A DNA stretch of 64,000 nucleotides from Ecytonucleospora hepatopenaei. Taxonomy: Eukaryota > Microsporidia > Enterocytozoonidae. Shown here piece by piece: positions 28,845 through 37,487 of the stretch; positions within the stretch are counted from its first letter, which is position 1, and each line of letters begins with the position of its first letter. The stretch spans positions 23,739-87,738 of the forward strand of contig JAPMUG010000012.1 of the NCBI GenBank assembly GCA_026692725.1, given 5' to 3'. The translations under genes were made by a program, and so were the position numbers. The notes below the pieces were generated by a model. That model saw only the letters and a program-made list of their open reading frames with translations, was not told the DNA's origin and made no database searches.

Positions 28845-29144
28845 TTAAAACATGTCCAAAATTTCTTCATCACTTGATTCCTCTTTAACTTCTTCCTTTT
28901 TCTCTTCTTTAGCTGCTCCTGCACCTGCTGCACTGCCACCAACTGCAACCGCACATTCTGCCATTTTTGCTGCTCCTGCCTGCATAATTTCATCGTATGA
29001 CATGCTGCCTACCTTGTCTAAAAACAAATTAACACTCTCTTCTGTTGTGTTAGCACCTGTAAGCTTAAGTAATTTAAGCATGTTTTCTTTAGTAACTTCT
29101 CTTCCATTCAACTGGTTTAGTAAATATGCTGCGACTATCTCCAT
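28845..29144 (-). CDS. RPP2: 60S acidic ribosomal protein P2
   Basis: P2 forms the flexible ribosomal stalk that recruits elongation factors. The ATG at 29144 follows TTTACCCTA and gives 99 residues: MEIVAAYLLNQLNGREVTKE is the dimerisation domain, followed by the Ala/Gly-rich hinge (GGSAAGAGAAK) and an acidic Lys/Glu tail. The tail ends SSDEEILDMF instead of the near-universal DDDMGFGLFD, so the GTPase-factor contact is altered. A longer frame extends upstream to 29273 but lies across the divergent promoter and lacks support. Confidence 0.92.
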   Translation of the reverse strand: MEIVAAYLLNQLNGREVTKENMLKLLKLTGANTTEESVNLFLDKVGSMSYDEIMQAGAAKMAECAVAVGGSAAGAGAAKEEKKEEVKEESSDEEILDMF

Positions 29145-29177
29145 TAGGGTAAATTTTGTGAAAAAAATTTGCCCAGA
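29145..29177. promoter_or_regulatory. 33-bp divergent promoter, P2 and Utp6
   Basis: Only 33 bp separate the start codons of P2 (minus) and Utp6 (plus). The spacer has GGGTAAA next to the P2 start and TTTGCCC next to the Utp6 start, so each gene has its own outward-facing CCC signal with an AT core between. This is among the shortest divergent spacers in the window. Confidence 0.6.
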
Positions 29178-29942
29178 ATGGGTAGCAAAGCTGTTTATGA
29201 AATTGTCAAAGAAATGGGAACTGAGCTGCATGGTTACAAACAAAGAAAGATTTTTACACCACAGGAAATACAAGACATTCTAGAGCAGAGAAAAAAACAT
29301 GAGCTAAAATTACAGAGGAAAAAGAAAAATTCGTGTGATTTTTTAAATTACATAAAGTACGAGAAGAAAATTTTGAAAAAAAGAAACAAGAGAATGGAAG
29401 AAAAAATGATTATAAAAGAAGAAACAGACAGTCAACTAGAAAAAAATATTTTACGTATTTACAACAAGATTTTCTTTAATTTTGATGGATCTGACATTCT
29501 AGAAGAATTTTCTGCATTTTGTATTAGAAATGGTTTTATAGAAGAAATGAAGAATGTATTTGCAAGTCAAACTTTAAAACATTCTGAAAATGAAAAGCTA
29601 TGGTTATTGTGTAGTTCTAAAATATGGGAGACAGAAGACATAGAGGCGGCAAGAGCAATGCTTATAAAAGGAATGGAAATAGTGAAGAATGTAAATCTAC
29701 TGATGGTTGCTTTTTTTAAAATGGAAGTCGAATACGCCGGAAAGCTCTTTAGATACAGCCGTGAAATGGGAATAAATGAAAATGAAATCGGTGATATAGA
29801 AAAAGGAAATGTAGCACTGGAGTGTTTCAAGGAAATTTCTAAAAAGTGTGGGAAAATAGAAGTAGAGCAATGTTTAAGATTAAGCAAAAACCTTCCAGGG
29901 TTGGTTGAAAAATGCAAGGGATTTTTGTCTGAAAATTTGTGA
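29178..29942 (+). CDS. UTP6: U3 snoRNP protein Utp6
   Basis: Utp6 is a HAT-repeat member of the UtpB subcomplex of the small-subunit processome. The N-terminus follows the family: FTPQEIQDILEQRKKHELKLQRKK and then DFLNYIKYEKKILKKRNKR. HAT-like helix pairs continue through KLWLLCSSKIWETEDIEAARAM and ending near KMEVEYAGKL. The start is the ATG at 29178 after TTTGCCCAGA; a reading three codons upstream would need a TTG. At 254 residues it keeps only the N-terminal half of yeast Utp6 (440). Sof1 at 5.4 kb acts in the same particle. Confidence 0.82.
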   Translation: MGSKAVYEIVKEMGTELHGYKQRKIFTPQEIQDILEQRKKHELKLQRKKKNSCDFLNYIKYEKKILKKRNKRMEEKMIIKEETDSQLEKNILRIYNKIFFNFDGSDILEEFSAFCIRNGFIEEMKNVFASQTLKHSENEKLWLLCSSKIWETEDIEAARAMLIKGMEIVKNVNLLMVAFFKMEVEYAGKLFRYSREMGINENEIGDIEKGNVALECFKEISKKCGKIEVEQCLRLSKNLPGLVEKCKGFLSENL

Positions 29943-29961
29943 GAAAATTTTTCCCTTAAAC

Positions 29962-30378
29962 ATGAGTAAAAAATTTGAAACGTTTAATTTGCTGTTGCAG
30001 CAAATACAAGGAGAAGATAGTGAGTATGAAGACAGTGACATTGTAGATGATATAAAAATGGAATATGATGCAAATGCAGAGGTTGAAGAATTGAGTGAAG
30101 AAGTTGGAGCACCTGTGACATATTTAAACAACGTTGACATAAAGAAAGAAAAGACAGCAGATATTAAATACGAAAAAGGAGCTGTGATCAACATAGAAAA
30201 TGGAGAGATTGTGGTTGAAAAAGAAGGCAAAAAAGATGCCAACAAGGAAGATCTTTACTACTCAGCAGAAGAACTTAAAAAGGTGAAAGTTACACAGCAA
30301 AAAGATAATTCAAAAATTTTACTTGGCAAAAAATGTAAAAGACTATCAAGGAAGAAATGCAAAAACTTTGACGAATAA
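29962..30378 (+). CDS. Unknown small acidic protein
   Basis: The ATG at 29962 follows TTTCCCTTAAAC and gives 138 residues, starting just 19 bp after the Utp6 stop. The first half is acidic (Glu/Asp-rich) and the last 30 residues are strongly basic with two cysteines (KKCKRLSRKKCKNF), which suggests a nucleic-acid or nucleolar contact. No domain is recognised. An upstream Met within Utp6 is unlikely because it would overlap that gene. Confidence 0.6.
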   Translation: MSKKFETFNLLLQQIQGEDSEYEDSDIVDDIKMEYDANAEVEELSEEVGAPVTYLNNVDIKKEKTADIKYEKGAVINIENGEIVVEKEGKKDANKEDLYYSAEELKKVKVTQQKDNSKILLGKKCKRLSRKKCKNFDE

Positions 30379-30503
30379 ATTATATTTAAACACAATCTTT
30401 TGATTAATATTTTTACAATCTTAAAATTTATTATATTTTTATAATTAAATATTTTTTATAGTTATTGTATTTTTTATATTTTTATTTTGGGGTTTATTTT
30501 TTA

Positions 30504-31244
30504 ATGTGTAAATCTACAGATACAGTGCATAAGCCAGTGCCAATAAATAGATATGTTATTTTCAGAAATGAAGAAATTTATTATGAAGGAAGGATTGTTG
30601 ACGTGTTATCAGATGGAAATAAAACGTTGTACAGCATAGTGTCATTTGCGACATTTGAGTATTTTAGAGTTACAGAGCACGATTTGGTTGCCCAGACCAG
30701 CCTGGAAAGCAAACGAAAATTCAGACCAAGCCACATTTGCGGCAATTTTACTAATTTAAAAATGCCAAGTGTTTTAAAAAATAGACTGAGAGCAGACAAA
30801 GACTTTTGCACTGTAAACTATAATGATTTCAGAAGGAACCAAAACGTAATTGAAGTTTTAAAAAATTACAATTTTTCTAAAAAGACCGTCTTTGATGTAA
30901 TACAGGAATTTGCAGAGTTTTTTAAAACAAATTCTTTGATTTACGAGATAAACGAAATGCAAGAGGTGGTTGATGGTTTTGTGTGTCTTTTTAATGTATT
31001 TTTGCCTACTGCGCTTTTATATGAAAAGGAAAAAGGTTTTCTGGAATTGGGAATGGATTTTAGTACAGAAACAGACTATACAAAAATCTTCGGTCCTGTC
31101 CATTTGCTACGTCTTTTATATTTTATTCAAAAAAATAATGAGAGGTTTAATGATGATCAATACGTACAGTTGGTTTTATCTGATTACACCGTGTATTTAG
31201 TTGATTTTTTGAATTTTAAATATCACGATTATTTTTATAATTAG
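30504..31244 (+). CDS. EAF3: MRG-domain chromatin protein (Eaf3/MORF4L1-like)
   Basis: MRG proteins are subunits of NuA4 acetyltransferase and Rpd3S deacetylase and read H3K36 methylation through a chromodomain. A degenerate chromo-barrel lies at residues 10-60 (INRYVIFRNEEIYYEGRIVD). The MRG domain starts at MPSVLKNRLRADKDF and includes VFDVIQEFAEFFKTN, FNVFLPTALLYEKEK and FGPVHLLRLLYFIQK, the last matching the family YGAPHLLRL block. The ATG at 30504 is the first in frame, giving 246 residues, shorter than yeast Eaf3 (401). Confidence 0.85.
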   Translation: MCKSTDTVHKPVPINRYVIFRNEEIYYEGRIVDVLSDGNKTLYSIVSFATFEYFRVTEHDLVAQTSLESKRKFRPSHICGNFTNLKMPSVLKNRLRADKDFCTVNYNDFRRNQNVIEVLKNYNFSKKTVFDVIQEFAEFFKTNSLIYEINEMQEVVDGFVCLFNVFLPTALLYEKEKGFLELGMDFSTETDYTKIFGPVHLLRLLYFIQKNNERFNDDQYVQLVLSDYTVYLVDFLNFKYHDYFYN

Positions 31245-31312
31245 ATTAATTTTAACATTTCTATAATTAAATTAAATTTTTAAAGATGTTTTCAAATTTT
31301 TTGCCCTTTTTA

Positions 31313-33145
31313 ATGAAAGAACAATTGGCCAAGCTATCGATTAAAAACAAAGAAGAAAGCGATAAAGAAAAATTTGAACAGCTTTTAAAGCATAAATTTT
31401 TTGTCACACAGGTAAATTATCCACCACAAAATGGATTTTTGGAATATGGACCTGTAATGACTGTGTTAAAAAACGAAATGATAAATTGCTGGAAACAGAC
31501 GGTTGTTGATGAAAACATGTTAGAATTGGACACTTCTGTAATGGTACCATATGATGTTTTGAAAAACAGCGGTCACATCGATAGATTTTGTGACGTGGTT
31601 TTAACAGATGGAACAGTTACCGTGCGAGCAGATCATTTTATTGAGGAAAAGGTAGGTGAGTGGCATTTATTACCTAAAAGTTTAAGCATGGCTGATTTTG
31701 TAAAGTTGGAGGAAATCAAAAATATTTTGAAAATTGACAAGAACAAACAGTTTGAAATCAATTTGGTGGAAGAAATTTGCGCTCATTTTGATTGTGAGAG
31801 CAAAAATTTGGCAGACTGTACAAAGCTTGAAATTGATTTTATCGTTAAGCTTAACAACTTAAAAGGCGACAGTGGTGATTTTTTACCTGCTAAGGATTTT
31901 AACTTGATTTTTAAGCTTAACGATGGACAGTACATGAGACCAGAAATAGCACAGGGAATTTTCGTAAATTTTAAAAAAGCGTATGAATTTAATAACGGTC
32001 AGATGCCATTTGCATGCTTTTCCATTGGTAAATCATACAGAAATGAAATAAGTGCTAGGGGAGGAATGTTTAGAACGAAAGAATTTTACCAGGCTGAAAT
32101 TGAATATTTTACAGAGGATGGATCACATGAAAATTTTAATGACGAAAACATTCAAGCGCAAAAACTTTTGTTTTTGCCAAATACAGCAAAAACAGCTATT
32201 GAGCTTACAGTAAAAGAAGCTGTTAAAAATGGAATTATTTCTTCAGAGGCTATTTGCGTTTTTCTTGTACGCACCCATTGGTTTTTGAAAGAAATAGGAA
32301 TTGATTTACAAAAGGTAAGATACAGACAACACCATTGCAATGAAATGGCTCATTACGCTAGCGATTGCTGGGATTTGGAAATTCACACTTTATCTGGATG
32401 GATTGAATGTGCAGGTATTGCACACAGAGGTAATTTCGATTTAACCGTACATTCTAAGGCCATAAACACTTTTGTTAGGAAAAGCATAAAACCTTTAAAG
32501 GTAAAAGAATTGAAGATTGAGAAAAAGAAAGTCATAAAGGTTTTAAAGGAAAGATTTGCAGCATTTGAAGAATTTGTCAGTATGATTGACAAGTCTACTT
32601 TTGAGAATAAAGACAGTTATGTTGTAACATTTGAAGGAAGAAATTATGAGTTGCCTGTTGTAGAAAAAACTATTGATTCTGTAAGTTATATACCAACTGT
32701 GATTGAACCATCATTTGGTATGAGTAGGATTTTGTATGCATTGCTTGAACAAAAATTTATTGTTGAGGAAAGCAGGAAAGTGCTTAAACTAAAGCCTAAA
32801 TTGTGTTTTAGACAGGTAGTTGTAGCACCATTGTTAAACCAACAAACATTAATTTTAAAGGCAAAAGAAATTAAAAACATTCTAGTTAAAGGAGGGTTGT
32901 ATGCAGTGGTTAATTTAAGAAATGTTTCAATAGGAAAAAAATATTTAACAAGCGATGAAATTGGCATACCATTTGTAGTAACAGTGGATAAAGAAACAGA
33001 AGAAAAAAACATGGTAACAGTTAGGAACAGAGACAATACAGAGCAAATTCAATTAGAATTGAATAAGTTAGAGGATGTTTTAATTAAGCTTATAAATGAA
33101 AAAGTGAATTGGGAAACAGTATACTCAAAGTATAAATTTAAATAA
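31313..33145 (+). CDS. GRS1: Glycyl-tRNA synthetase
   Basis: This class II synthetase charges tRNA-Gly. It shows YPPQNGFLEYGPVMTVLKNE and HIDRFCDVVL near the N-terminus, the motif 2 region (GKSYRNEISARGGMFRTKEF), HTLSGWIECAGIAHRG, and motif 3 (PSFGMSRILYALLE), followed by the anticodon-binding domain from about residue 490. I chose the ATG at 31313 because TTTGCCCTTTTTA lies directly before it; an ATG 27 bp upstream would place that signal inside the coding region. It ends 21 bp from a tRNA-Gly gene on the other strand. Confidence 0.93.
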   Translation: MKEQLAKLSIKNKEESDKEKFEQLLKHKFFVTQVNYPPQNGFLEYGPVMTVLKNEMINCWKQTVVDENMLELDTSVMVPYDVLKNSGHIDRFCDVVLTDGTVTVRADHFIEEKVGEWHLLPKSLSMADFVKLEEIKNILKIDKNKQFEINLVEEICAHFDCESKNLADCTKLEIDFIVKLNNLKGDSGDFLPAKDFNLIFKLNDGQYMRPEIAQGIFVNFKKAYEFNNGQMPFACFSIGKSYRNEISARGGMFRTKEFYQAEIEYFTEDGSHENFNDENIQAQKLLFLPNTAKTAIELTVKEAVKNGIISSEAICVFLVRTHWFLKEIGIDLQKVRYRQHHCNEMAHYASDCWDLEIHTLSGWIECAGIAHRGNFDLTVHSKAINTFVRKSIKPLKVKELKIEKKKVIKVLKERFAAFEEFVSMIDKSTFENKDSYVVTFEGRNYELPVVEKTIDSVSYIPTVIEPSFGMSRILYALLEQKFIVEESRKVLKLKPKLCFRQVVVAPLLNQQTLILKAKEIKNILVKGGLYAVVNLRNVSIGKKYLTSDEIGIPFVVTVDKETEEKNMVTVRNRDNTEQIQLELNKLEDVLIKLINEKVNWETVYSKYKFK

Positions 33146-33160
33146 ACTATTGTTATAAAT

Positions 33161-33166
33161 AAAAAA
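33161..33166 (-). terminator. Pol III terminator of tRNA-Gly
   Basis: Reading the minus strand, TTTTTT follows directly after the tRNA discriminator base and lies in the 21-bp gap to the GlyRS stop codon. Confidence 0.75.
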
Positions 33167-33237
33167 TGCGTCTTACGGGAATCGAACCCGTGTCTGTTGA
33201 ATGGCAATCAACTATTATACCCCTAAACCAAAAACGC
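33167..33237 (-). tRNA. tRNA-Gly (anticodon GCC)
   Basis: The minus strand folds as a complete 71-nt tRNA with no intron. The acceptor strands GCGTTTT and AAGACGC pair (one G-T), the anticodon stem GTTGA/TCAAC holds the loop TTGCCAT (anticodon GCC), and the T arm contains CGGGTTCGATTCCCG, which also serves as the internal B box. The discriminator is A, and the 3' CCA is not encoded. The gene is convergent with the glycyl-tRNA synthetase gene, its own charging enzyme. Confidence 0.96.
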
Positions 33238-33444
33238 TGTTTATTTATTTTTAGTAAATTATAAATAAATAGCTACTAACTTATTTGCTTAAAAACTTAA
33301 AGAGAACTGTATAGTGAACATAAAAACACAAAAGTTTTTAGAAAAATACATGTATTAAATGTTTTTGTGGATATCTTTTCTTTAAATAAGCTTGTTTCTA
33401 AAATGTTTCATTTCTTAAGAAAATAACCTTTTGTTTTAAATTTT

Positions 33445-35286
33445 ATGAAATTGTGTGTTTTTTTGTTATCCATAGTATCACAGTCGCTTTTGTTGTATAA
33501 TAATGATTTTTTAAGTAATTTTAAGTATTACTGTTCTCCATCTTACAGGTTTGTTCCTACCAAACATAAGCTTAAAAAGGTAATTGCAGTTTTTAGACAC
33601 GGGGATAGAACGCCATTAATTTTTGACGATAACGAAAAGGAAGAAGATGAAAAAAATGACAAAACTAATAAGTGGAACCATAGAAATTGTATGAAATGCA
33701 CCAGTGAAGAGTGTGCGTTAAAAAAGTGTGAACCTGGCGAACTTACCGTAAAAGGATACGAACAGGCAGAAAAACTTGGTGACTTTATTATGGAAAACTA
33801 CATCCCTAAGTTTGAAAATATAAATGCAATTTTAGGTGTGCATACGGGTGTTAACAGAACACTTTCTACGCTCCAAGGCGTAATGAAAAAGCTACCTGGT
33901 TATAATAAAAGCATTCATAATGATTATACTCTAATAAATCCTAATGAGTGTTTTGCCCAAAAAAATGAAAATGTGGATAATTTAGAAAAGTTCATTAGCA
34001 AAAAGCAAAAGGCACAGGAAGAAGAAGTTTATAAATTAGACAAAATAATGACATCTGTATGCAATGATGTTCCATATAATTGCAAAGAGGAAAAGTGTGA
34101 TTTTACTCAAATTTCTAATTTTTTGACAAACATGCGCATGCATTTTGAAGACAAAATGGCACAGGTACGGGAAGATATAGTTACAAATGGAGCATCATTT
34201 GCATATTATGCACAAGAATTAGCAAAGTATATAAAAAATCAAAACCAAGTTGTGTTAATTTCTGCCCACGACTCAACCCTTAATAGAATAGTAAACGGTT
34301 TGGGAATACAAAGCAAAACATTCCCATCCTATGCAGAAGCACTTTTTATAGAAGTTTACGAAAAAGAAGAAGGTGATTATGTAAGAGTCATATTTGCAGG
34401 AGAGCAAGTTTCCTTTGGACTGTACAAAGAAAAACACGTGCATGTAACTGAATTTCTCAAATACCTGAACATGTATGGAGATATTTATGAAGACGTAAAG
34501 GATGTTTGTTTTTCAAGCCAAAATGAAAAAGACAAACAAGAAAAACTTAAGGAATTGTTTAAAGAAGTAGAAGAAGCAGTTACAAGCAGAAAAACAATGG
34601 TATTACAAAGTAAAAAAACAAAGTTTTTAAAAATGGCAAGTTCTGGCAAATACTCGATGTTTGACGCCATAAAGCAAAAGCTAAAAAGTGCACTGTTTTC
34701 GAGCAAAGAAAAGAAGAAAAAGTCGTTTTTATTTGGGTGGTTAAAGAACAAATTGTCCCACGCAAAGTGTAAAAAAGAAAGCACGTCGGTAAAAATAACA
34801 GATCCTATTCCAATAGAACAGAAAAAAGAAAGTAGCAGTTCATCATCATCTTCTTCTTCATCAAGTGAGTGTTGTGAAAAGAAATGTAATGATAATTGTA
34901 ATCAAAATAATACATGTAATGATACTTGTAATAATGACTGTAATGAAAATAATACATGCACCTGTAATGATAACTGCAATGATAACTGTAACGATACTTG
35001 TAATGATACTTGTAATGATAACTGTAACTGTGGGTGTAATAAACCAAAGCCTTTTAAATCACATTTTACTGGTGGAAAAAGAATAAACATTACAAATTGT
35101 GATTTAGCAAACTGTGGAAAGGACCTTATCCCATGTGAAGGCAATCCTTGTATAAATAAGGTCATTAATCCAAAGCCTTTTAGAGTGGTAAACCCCTCTC
35201 CATGCAATTCTTGTGATCCAAATCCTATGCCTTCTCCTAACACAGACTGTTCTATTAACAATCTAATGAGAAATTTGTATGGATAA
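33445..35286 (+). CDS. Secreted histidine acid phosphatase with Cys-repeat tail
   Basis: Residues 1-17 form a signal peptide (MKLCVFLLSIVSQSLLL). The catalytic motif FRHGDRTP lies at residues 50-57 with nucleophile His52, and the proton-donor pair HD is at 275-276 (SAHDSTL), so the histidine acid phosphatase domain looks active. After about residue 440 it changes: a basic Lys-rich segment, a run of about 12 Ser, then roughly 50 residues of CNDNC and CNDTC repeats, and a Pro/Cys-rich end with PKPF twice. The tail may anchor the enzyme in the spore wall or a disulfide matrix; that is inference. No C-terminal membrane span is seen. Confidence 0.85.
   Translation: MKLCVFLLSIVSQSLLLYNNDFLSNFKYYCSPSYRFVPTKHKLKKVIAVFRHGDRTPLIFDDNEKEEDEKNDKTNKWNHRNCMKCTSEECALKKCEPGELTVKGYEQAEKLGDFIMENYIPKFENINAILGVHTGVNRTLSTLQGVMKKLPGYNKSIHNDYTLINPNECFAQKNENVDNLEKFISKKQKAQEEEVYKLDKIMTSVCNDVPYNCKEEKCDFTQISNFLTNMRMHFEDKMAQVREDIVTNGASFAYYAQELAKYIKNQNQVVLISAHDSTLNRIVNGLGIQSKTFPSYAEALFIEVYEKEEGDYVRVIFAGEQVSFGLYKEKHVHVTEFLKYLNMYGDIYEDVKDVCFSSQNEKDKQEKLKELFKEVEEAVTSRKTMVLQSKKTKFLKMASSGKYSMFDAIKQKLKSALFSSKEKKKKSFLFGWLKNKLSHAKCKKESTSVKITDPIPIEQKKESSSSSSSSSSSSECCEKKCNDNCNQNNTCNDTCNNDCNENNTCTCNDNCNDNCNDTCNDTCNDNCNCGCNKPKPFKSHFTGGKRINITNCDLANCGKDLIPCEGNPCINKVINPKPFRVVNPSPCNSCDPNPMPSPNTDCSINNLMRNLYG
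34885..35037. repeat. 12-bp minisatellite (TGTAATGATAAC type)
   Basis: Degenerate tandem copies of a 12-bp unit (TGTAATGATAAC, TGTAATGATACT and variants) encode the Cys-Asn-Asp-X repeat of the acid phosphatase tail. Unit length is a multiple of three, so copy-number change keeps the frame. The repeat also creates spurious open frames on the other strand. Confidence 0.85.
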
Positions 35287-35376
35287 AATAAATTTTGCTA
35301 TTTTTAATTTTTAACCTTTTTTAAAATAATTTAAGTTTAAATTAAATAGTTTTAGTTGTAAAAACATTAATTAGAC

Positions 35377-36123
35377 ATGAAAACACACACAGAAAGAAGT
35401 AACACGCTTTTTTTATTTGATATACATGGAACACTGGCAGAAAACAAGCAAATGGCAGATGATAAAGTCTTTAAAATGCTTTTAGAAATAAAAAAATATG
35501 TAAAAATTGGTTTTGTAACTGGTTCTGATTTAGAACAGGCTAAAAAACAATTAGGGGAAAATGTTCTTAATGTCTTTGACTATGGTTTTTGTGAAAATGG
35601 AACACAATTTTATAAAAATGGAAAATTAGAGAAAAGTGAGAATTTTTTAGGTAAAATAAGTGAAAAAGGGTATAAAGAGATTGTTAACCATGTTTTAAGT
35701 CTTCTTTGCAAAATAGACTGTCCTGTAAAGAGAGGACAGTTTATTACCCTTCGTAATTCAACATTAAATGTTTCTCCCATAGGAAGAAGCTGTACTGTTT
35801 TGGAAAGGAAGGAATTTTTTGAATATGACAAGAAATTTAGAATTAGAGAAAAATTCGTAAAGGAAATTTCATCAACTTTATCAAAATATGAAATGGATTG
35901 CGCAATAGGAGGACAAATTTCAATAGACATTTTTCCAAAAGGGTGGGACAAAACGTATTGCATAAATCACATAACCGAAGAAAATATTTGTTTTTTTGGT
36001 GATATGACAGAAATAGGTCAAAATGATTATAAATTATACAATCACCCAAAAACAAAAGGATTTAAAGTATTAGACCCACATGATACAATTAAAAAGGTAT
36101 ATAAATTATTATTTACTAATTAA
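35377..36123 (+). CDS. SEC53: Phosphomannomutase-like protein (altered DxD motif)
   Basis: PMM/Sec53 turns mannose-6-phosphate into mannose-1-phosphate for GDP-mannose. The 248 residues follow the family throughout: GFVTGSDLEQAKKQLG, TLNVSPIGRSC, GGQISIDIFPKGWDKTYC and FFGDMTEIGQND. The HAD motif, however, reads FDIHGTL: nucleophile Asp15 is kept but the second Asp, the general acid/base, is His17 (codon CAT, one change from GAT). The family GDKT and RNGMLNVSP blocks are also changed, to GDMT and RNSTLNVSP. The fold is clear, but mutase activity is doubtful. No CCC signal lies next to the start. Confidence 0.82.
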   Translation: MKTHTERSNTLFLFDIHGTLAENKQMADDKVFKMLLEIKKYVKIGFVTGSDLEQAKKQLGENVLNVFDYGFCENGTQFYKNGKLEKSENFLGKISEKGYKEIVNHVLSLLCKIDCPVKRGQFITLRNSTLNVSPIGRSCTVLERKEFFEYDKKFRIREKFVKEISSTLSKYEMDCAIGGQISIDIFPKGWDKTYCINHITEENICFFGDMTEIGQNDYKLYNHPKTKGFKVLDPHDTIKKVYKLLFTN

Positions 36124-36142
36124 AAATGATTTAAAAAATTAT

Positions 36143-37306
36143 TTATTTCTTATAGTCTAATTTTGTTTCCAATTTCTTTGCTTCTGCCATTTTTCTCACG
36201 CTTTTAACAAAATCTTCATTTGTTACGTAATCTCTTTCATCACGCAAAGCTAACATTCCTGCCTCTGTACAGACATTTCTTAAATCTGCACCGTTAAATC
36301 CTGCACTCATTTTTACGAGTATGTCGAAATCAATTTCTTCTTGTTGCATTTTTTTACTGTGTATTTTCAAAATCTCTTTCCTTCCTTGCTCATTTGGCAG
36401 TGCTATCTCTATCTTTCTATCTAACCTTCCAGGTCTGAGCAGTGCTGGGTCTAAAATATCTGGACGGTTTGTTGCCATAATGACTTTTACATTGTCCAAG
36501 TCGGTAAAACCATCCAGTTGGTTGAGCAACTCCATTAGAGTTCTTTGCACTTCTCGGTCACTCGAATTGCTGTCATCTGACCTTGAGCTTCCTATTGCAT
36601 CGATTTCATCCAAAAAAATAACACACGGTGCTTTACTGCGTGCATACGCAAACATCTCTCTTACCATCCTTGCTGACTCTCCAATGTATTTTTCTATCAG
36701 AGACGATGCCACTATTTTCATAAATGTCACATCCATTGTAGCTGCAACTACCTTTGCCAAAAGAGTCTTTCCCGTTCCTGGTGGTCCGTAAAGCAAAACA
36801 CCCTTTGGTGGCTTAATGCCAACTCTTCTAAAAATTTCAGGATTTTTAATCGGTAGCTCTATTACTTCCCTTATTTCACGTACCTGTTCTGTTAGCCCTC
36901 CTATGGAGTCAAAACTCAAATTGAGCCCTGTTACTTTTTCAGCCATTGCATAAATTGTAGCATCAACTTCCTGTGGAAGAACTTTTACTACGGTTAAAGT
37001 AACCACATCCAACGCAACACGTGTTCCAAGTTTTAAAAGCTTTCTGTCTACATCCTTTGCGCACCCAACCACATACCTTGGACCGTGGCTTGTTTTTACA
37101 ATGTATTTTTCCTCATTTATTTCCTTTAAGATTTCCCCTATGTTTTGTCCAATTGTTTGAATTGCTTTTACATCTTTTTCACTTTTTAAAAATTGTTTTT
37201 CTGTTTCTTTAAGGTAGTTCCTTTCATTTTTTAGTTCACTAAGAATTTTTTCATGCTGTTCCAATGCGTTTTGATATTGCACAATTGCTTCTTCTCTCGA
37301 AACCAT
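36143..37306 (-). CDS. RPT4: 26S proteasome ATPase Rpt4 (PSMC6)
   Basis: Rpt4 is one of six AAA ATPases that unfold substrates at the base of the 19S particle. An N-terminal coiled coil and OB domain ([20 protein letters not shown]) lead to the AAA domain with Walker A GPPGTGKT, Walker [13 protein letters not shown], the arginine-finger stretch [13 protein letters not shown] and [15 protein letters not shown]. The end ([12 protein letters not shown]) matches human PSMC6, which identifies Rpt4 among the six. Length, 387 residues, is normal. TTTTACCCTTATATG marks the start. Confidence 0.94.
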   Translation of the reverse strand: MVSREEAIVQYQNALEQHEKILSELKNERNYLKETEKQFLKSEKDVKAIQTIGQNIGEILKEINEEKYIVKTSHGPRYVVGCAKDVDRKLLKLGTRVALDVVTLTVVKVLPQEVDATIYAMAEKVTGLNLSFDSIGGLTEQVREIREVIELPIKNPEIFRRVGIKPPKGVLLYGPPGTGKTLLAKVVAATMDVTFMKIVASSLIEKYIGESARMVREMFAYARSKAPCVIFLDEIDAIGSSRSDDSNSSDREVQRTLMELLNQLDGFTDLDNVKVIMATNRPDILDPALLRPGRLDRKIEIALPNEQGRKEILKIHSKKMQQEEIDFDILVKMSAGFNGADLRNVCTEAGMLALRDERDYVTNEDFVKSVRKMAEAKKLETKLDYKK

Positions 37307-37487
37307 ATAAGGGTAAAATAAATAACAAACGTATTTTGCATATTATTTGTAAAATGAAATATTGTGAATATTTGACAATAAACAGCATGTATTAAATAAA
37401 TTTCTTATTTTATATTAAAAATAACGTAACTAATTTTTTGTATATTAAACATATTTTAAAAAACTAGCTTTCTTTTTATGACCCTGA

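Noticed and set aside
28852..29283. 143-residue plus-strand ORF over ribosomal P2
   Set aside because: Antisense to a clear ribosomal protein and runs across its promoter.
34805..35261. Tyr/His-rich and Leu/Gln-rich antisense ORFs
   Set aside because: Produced by the 12-bp repeat of the phosphatase tail read backwards; the sense strand has signal peptide and catalytic motifs.
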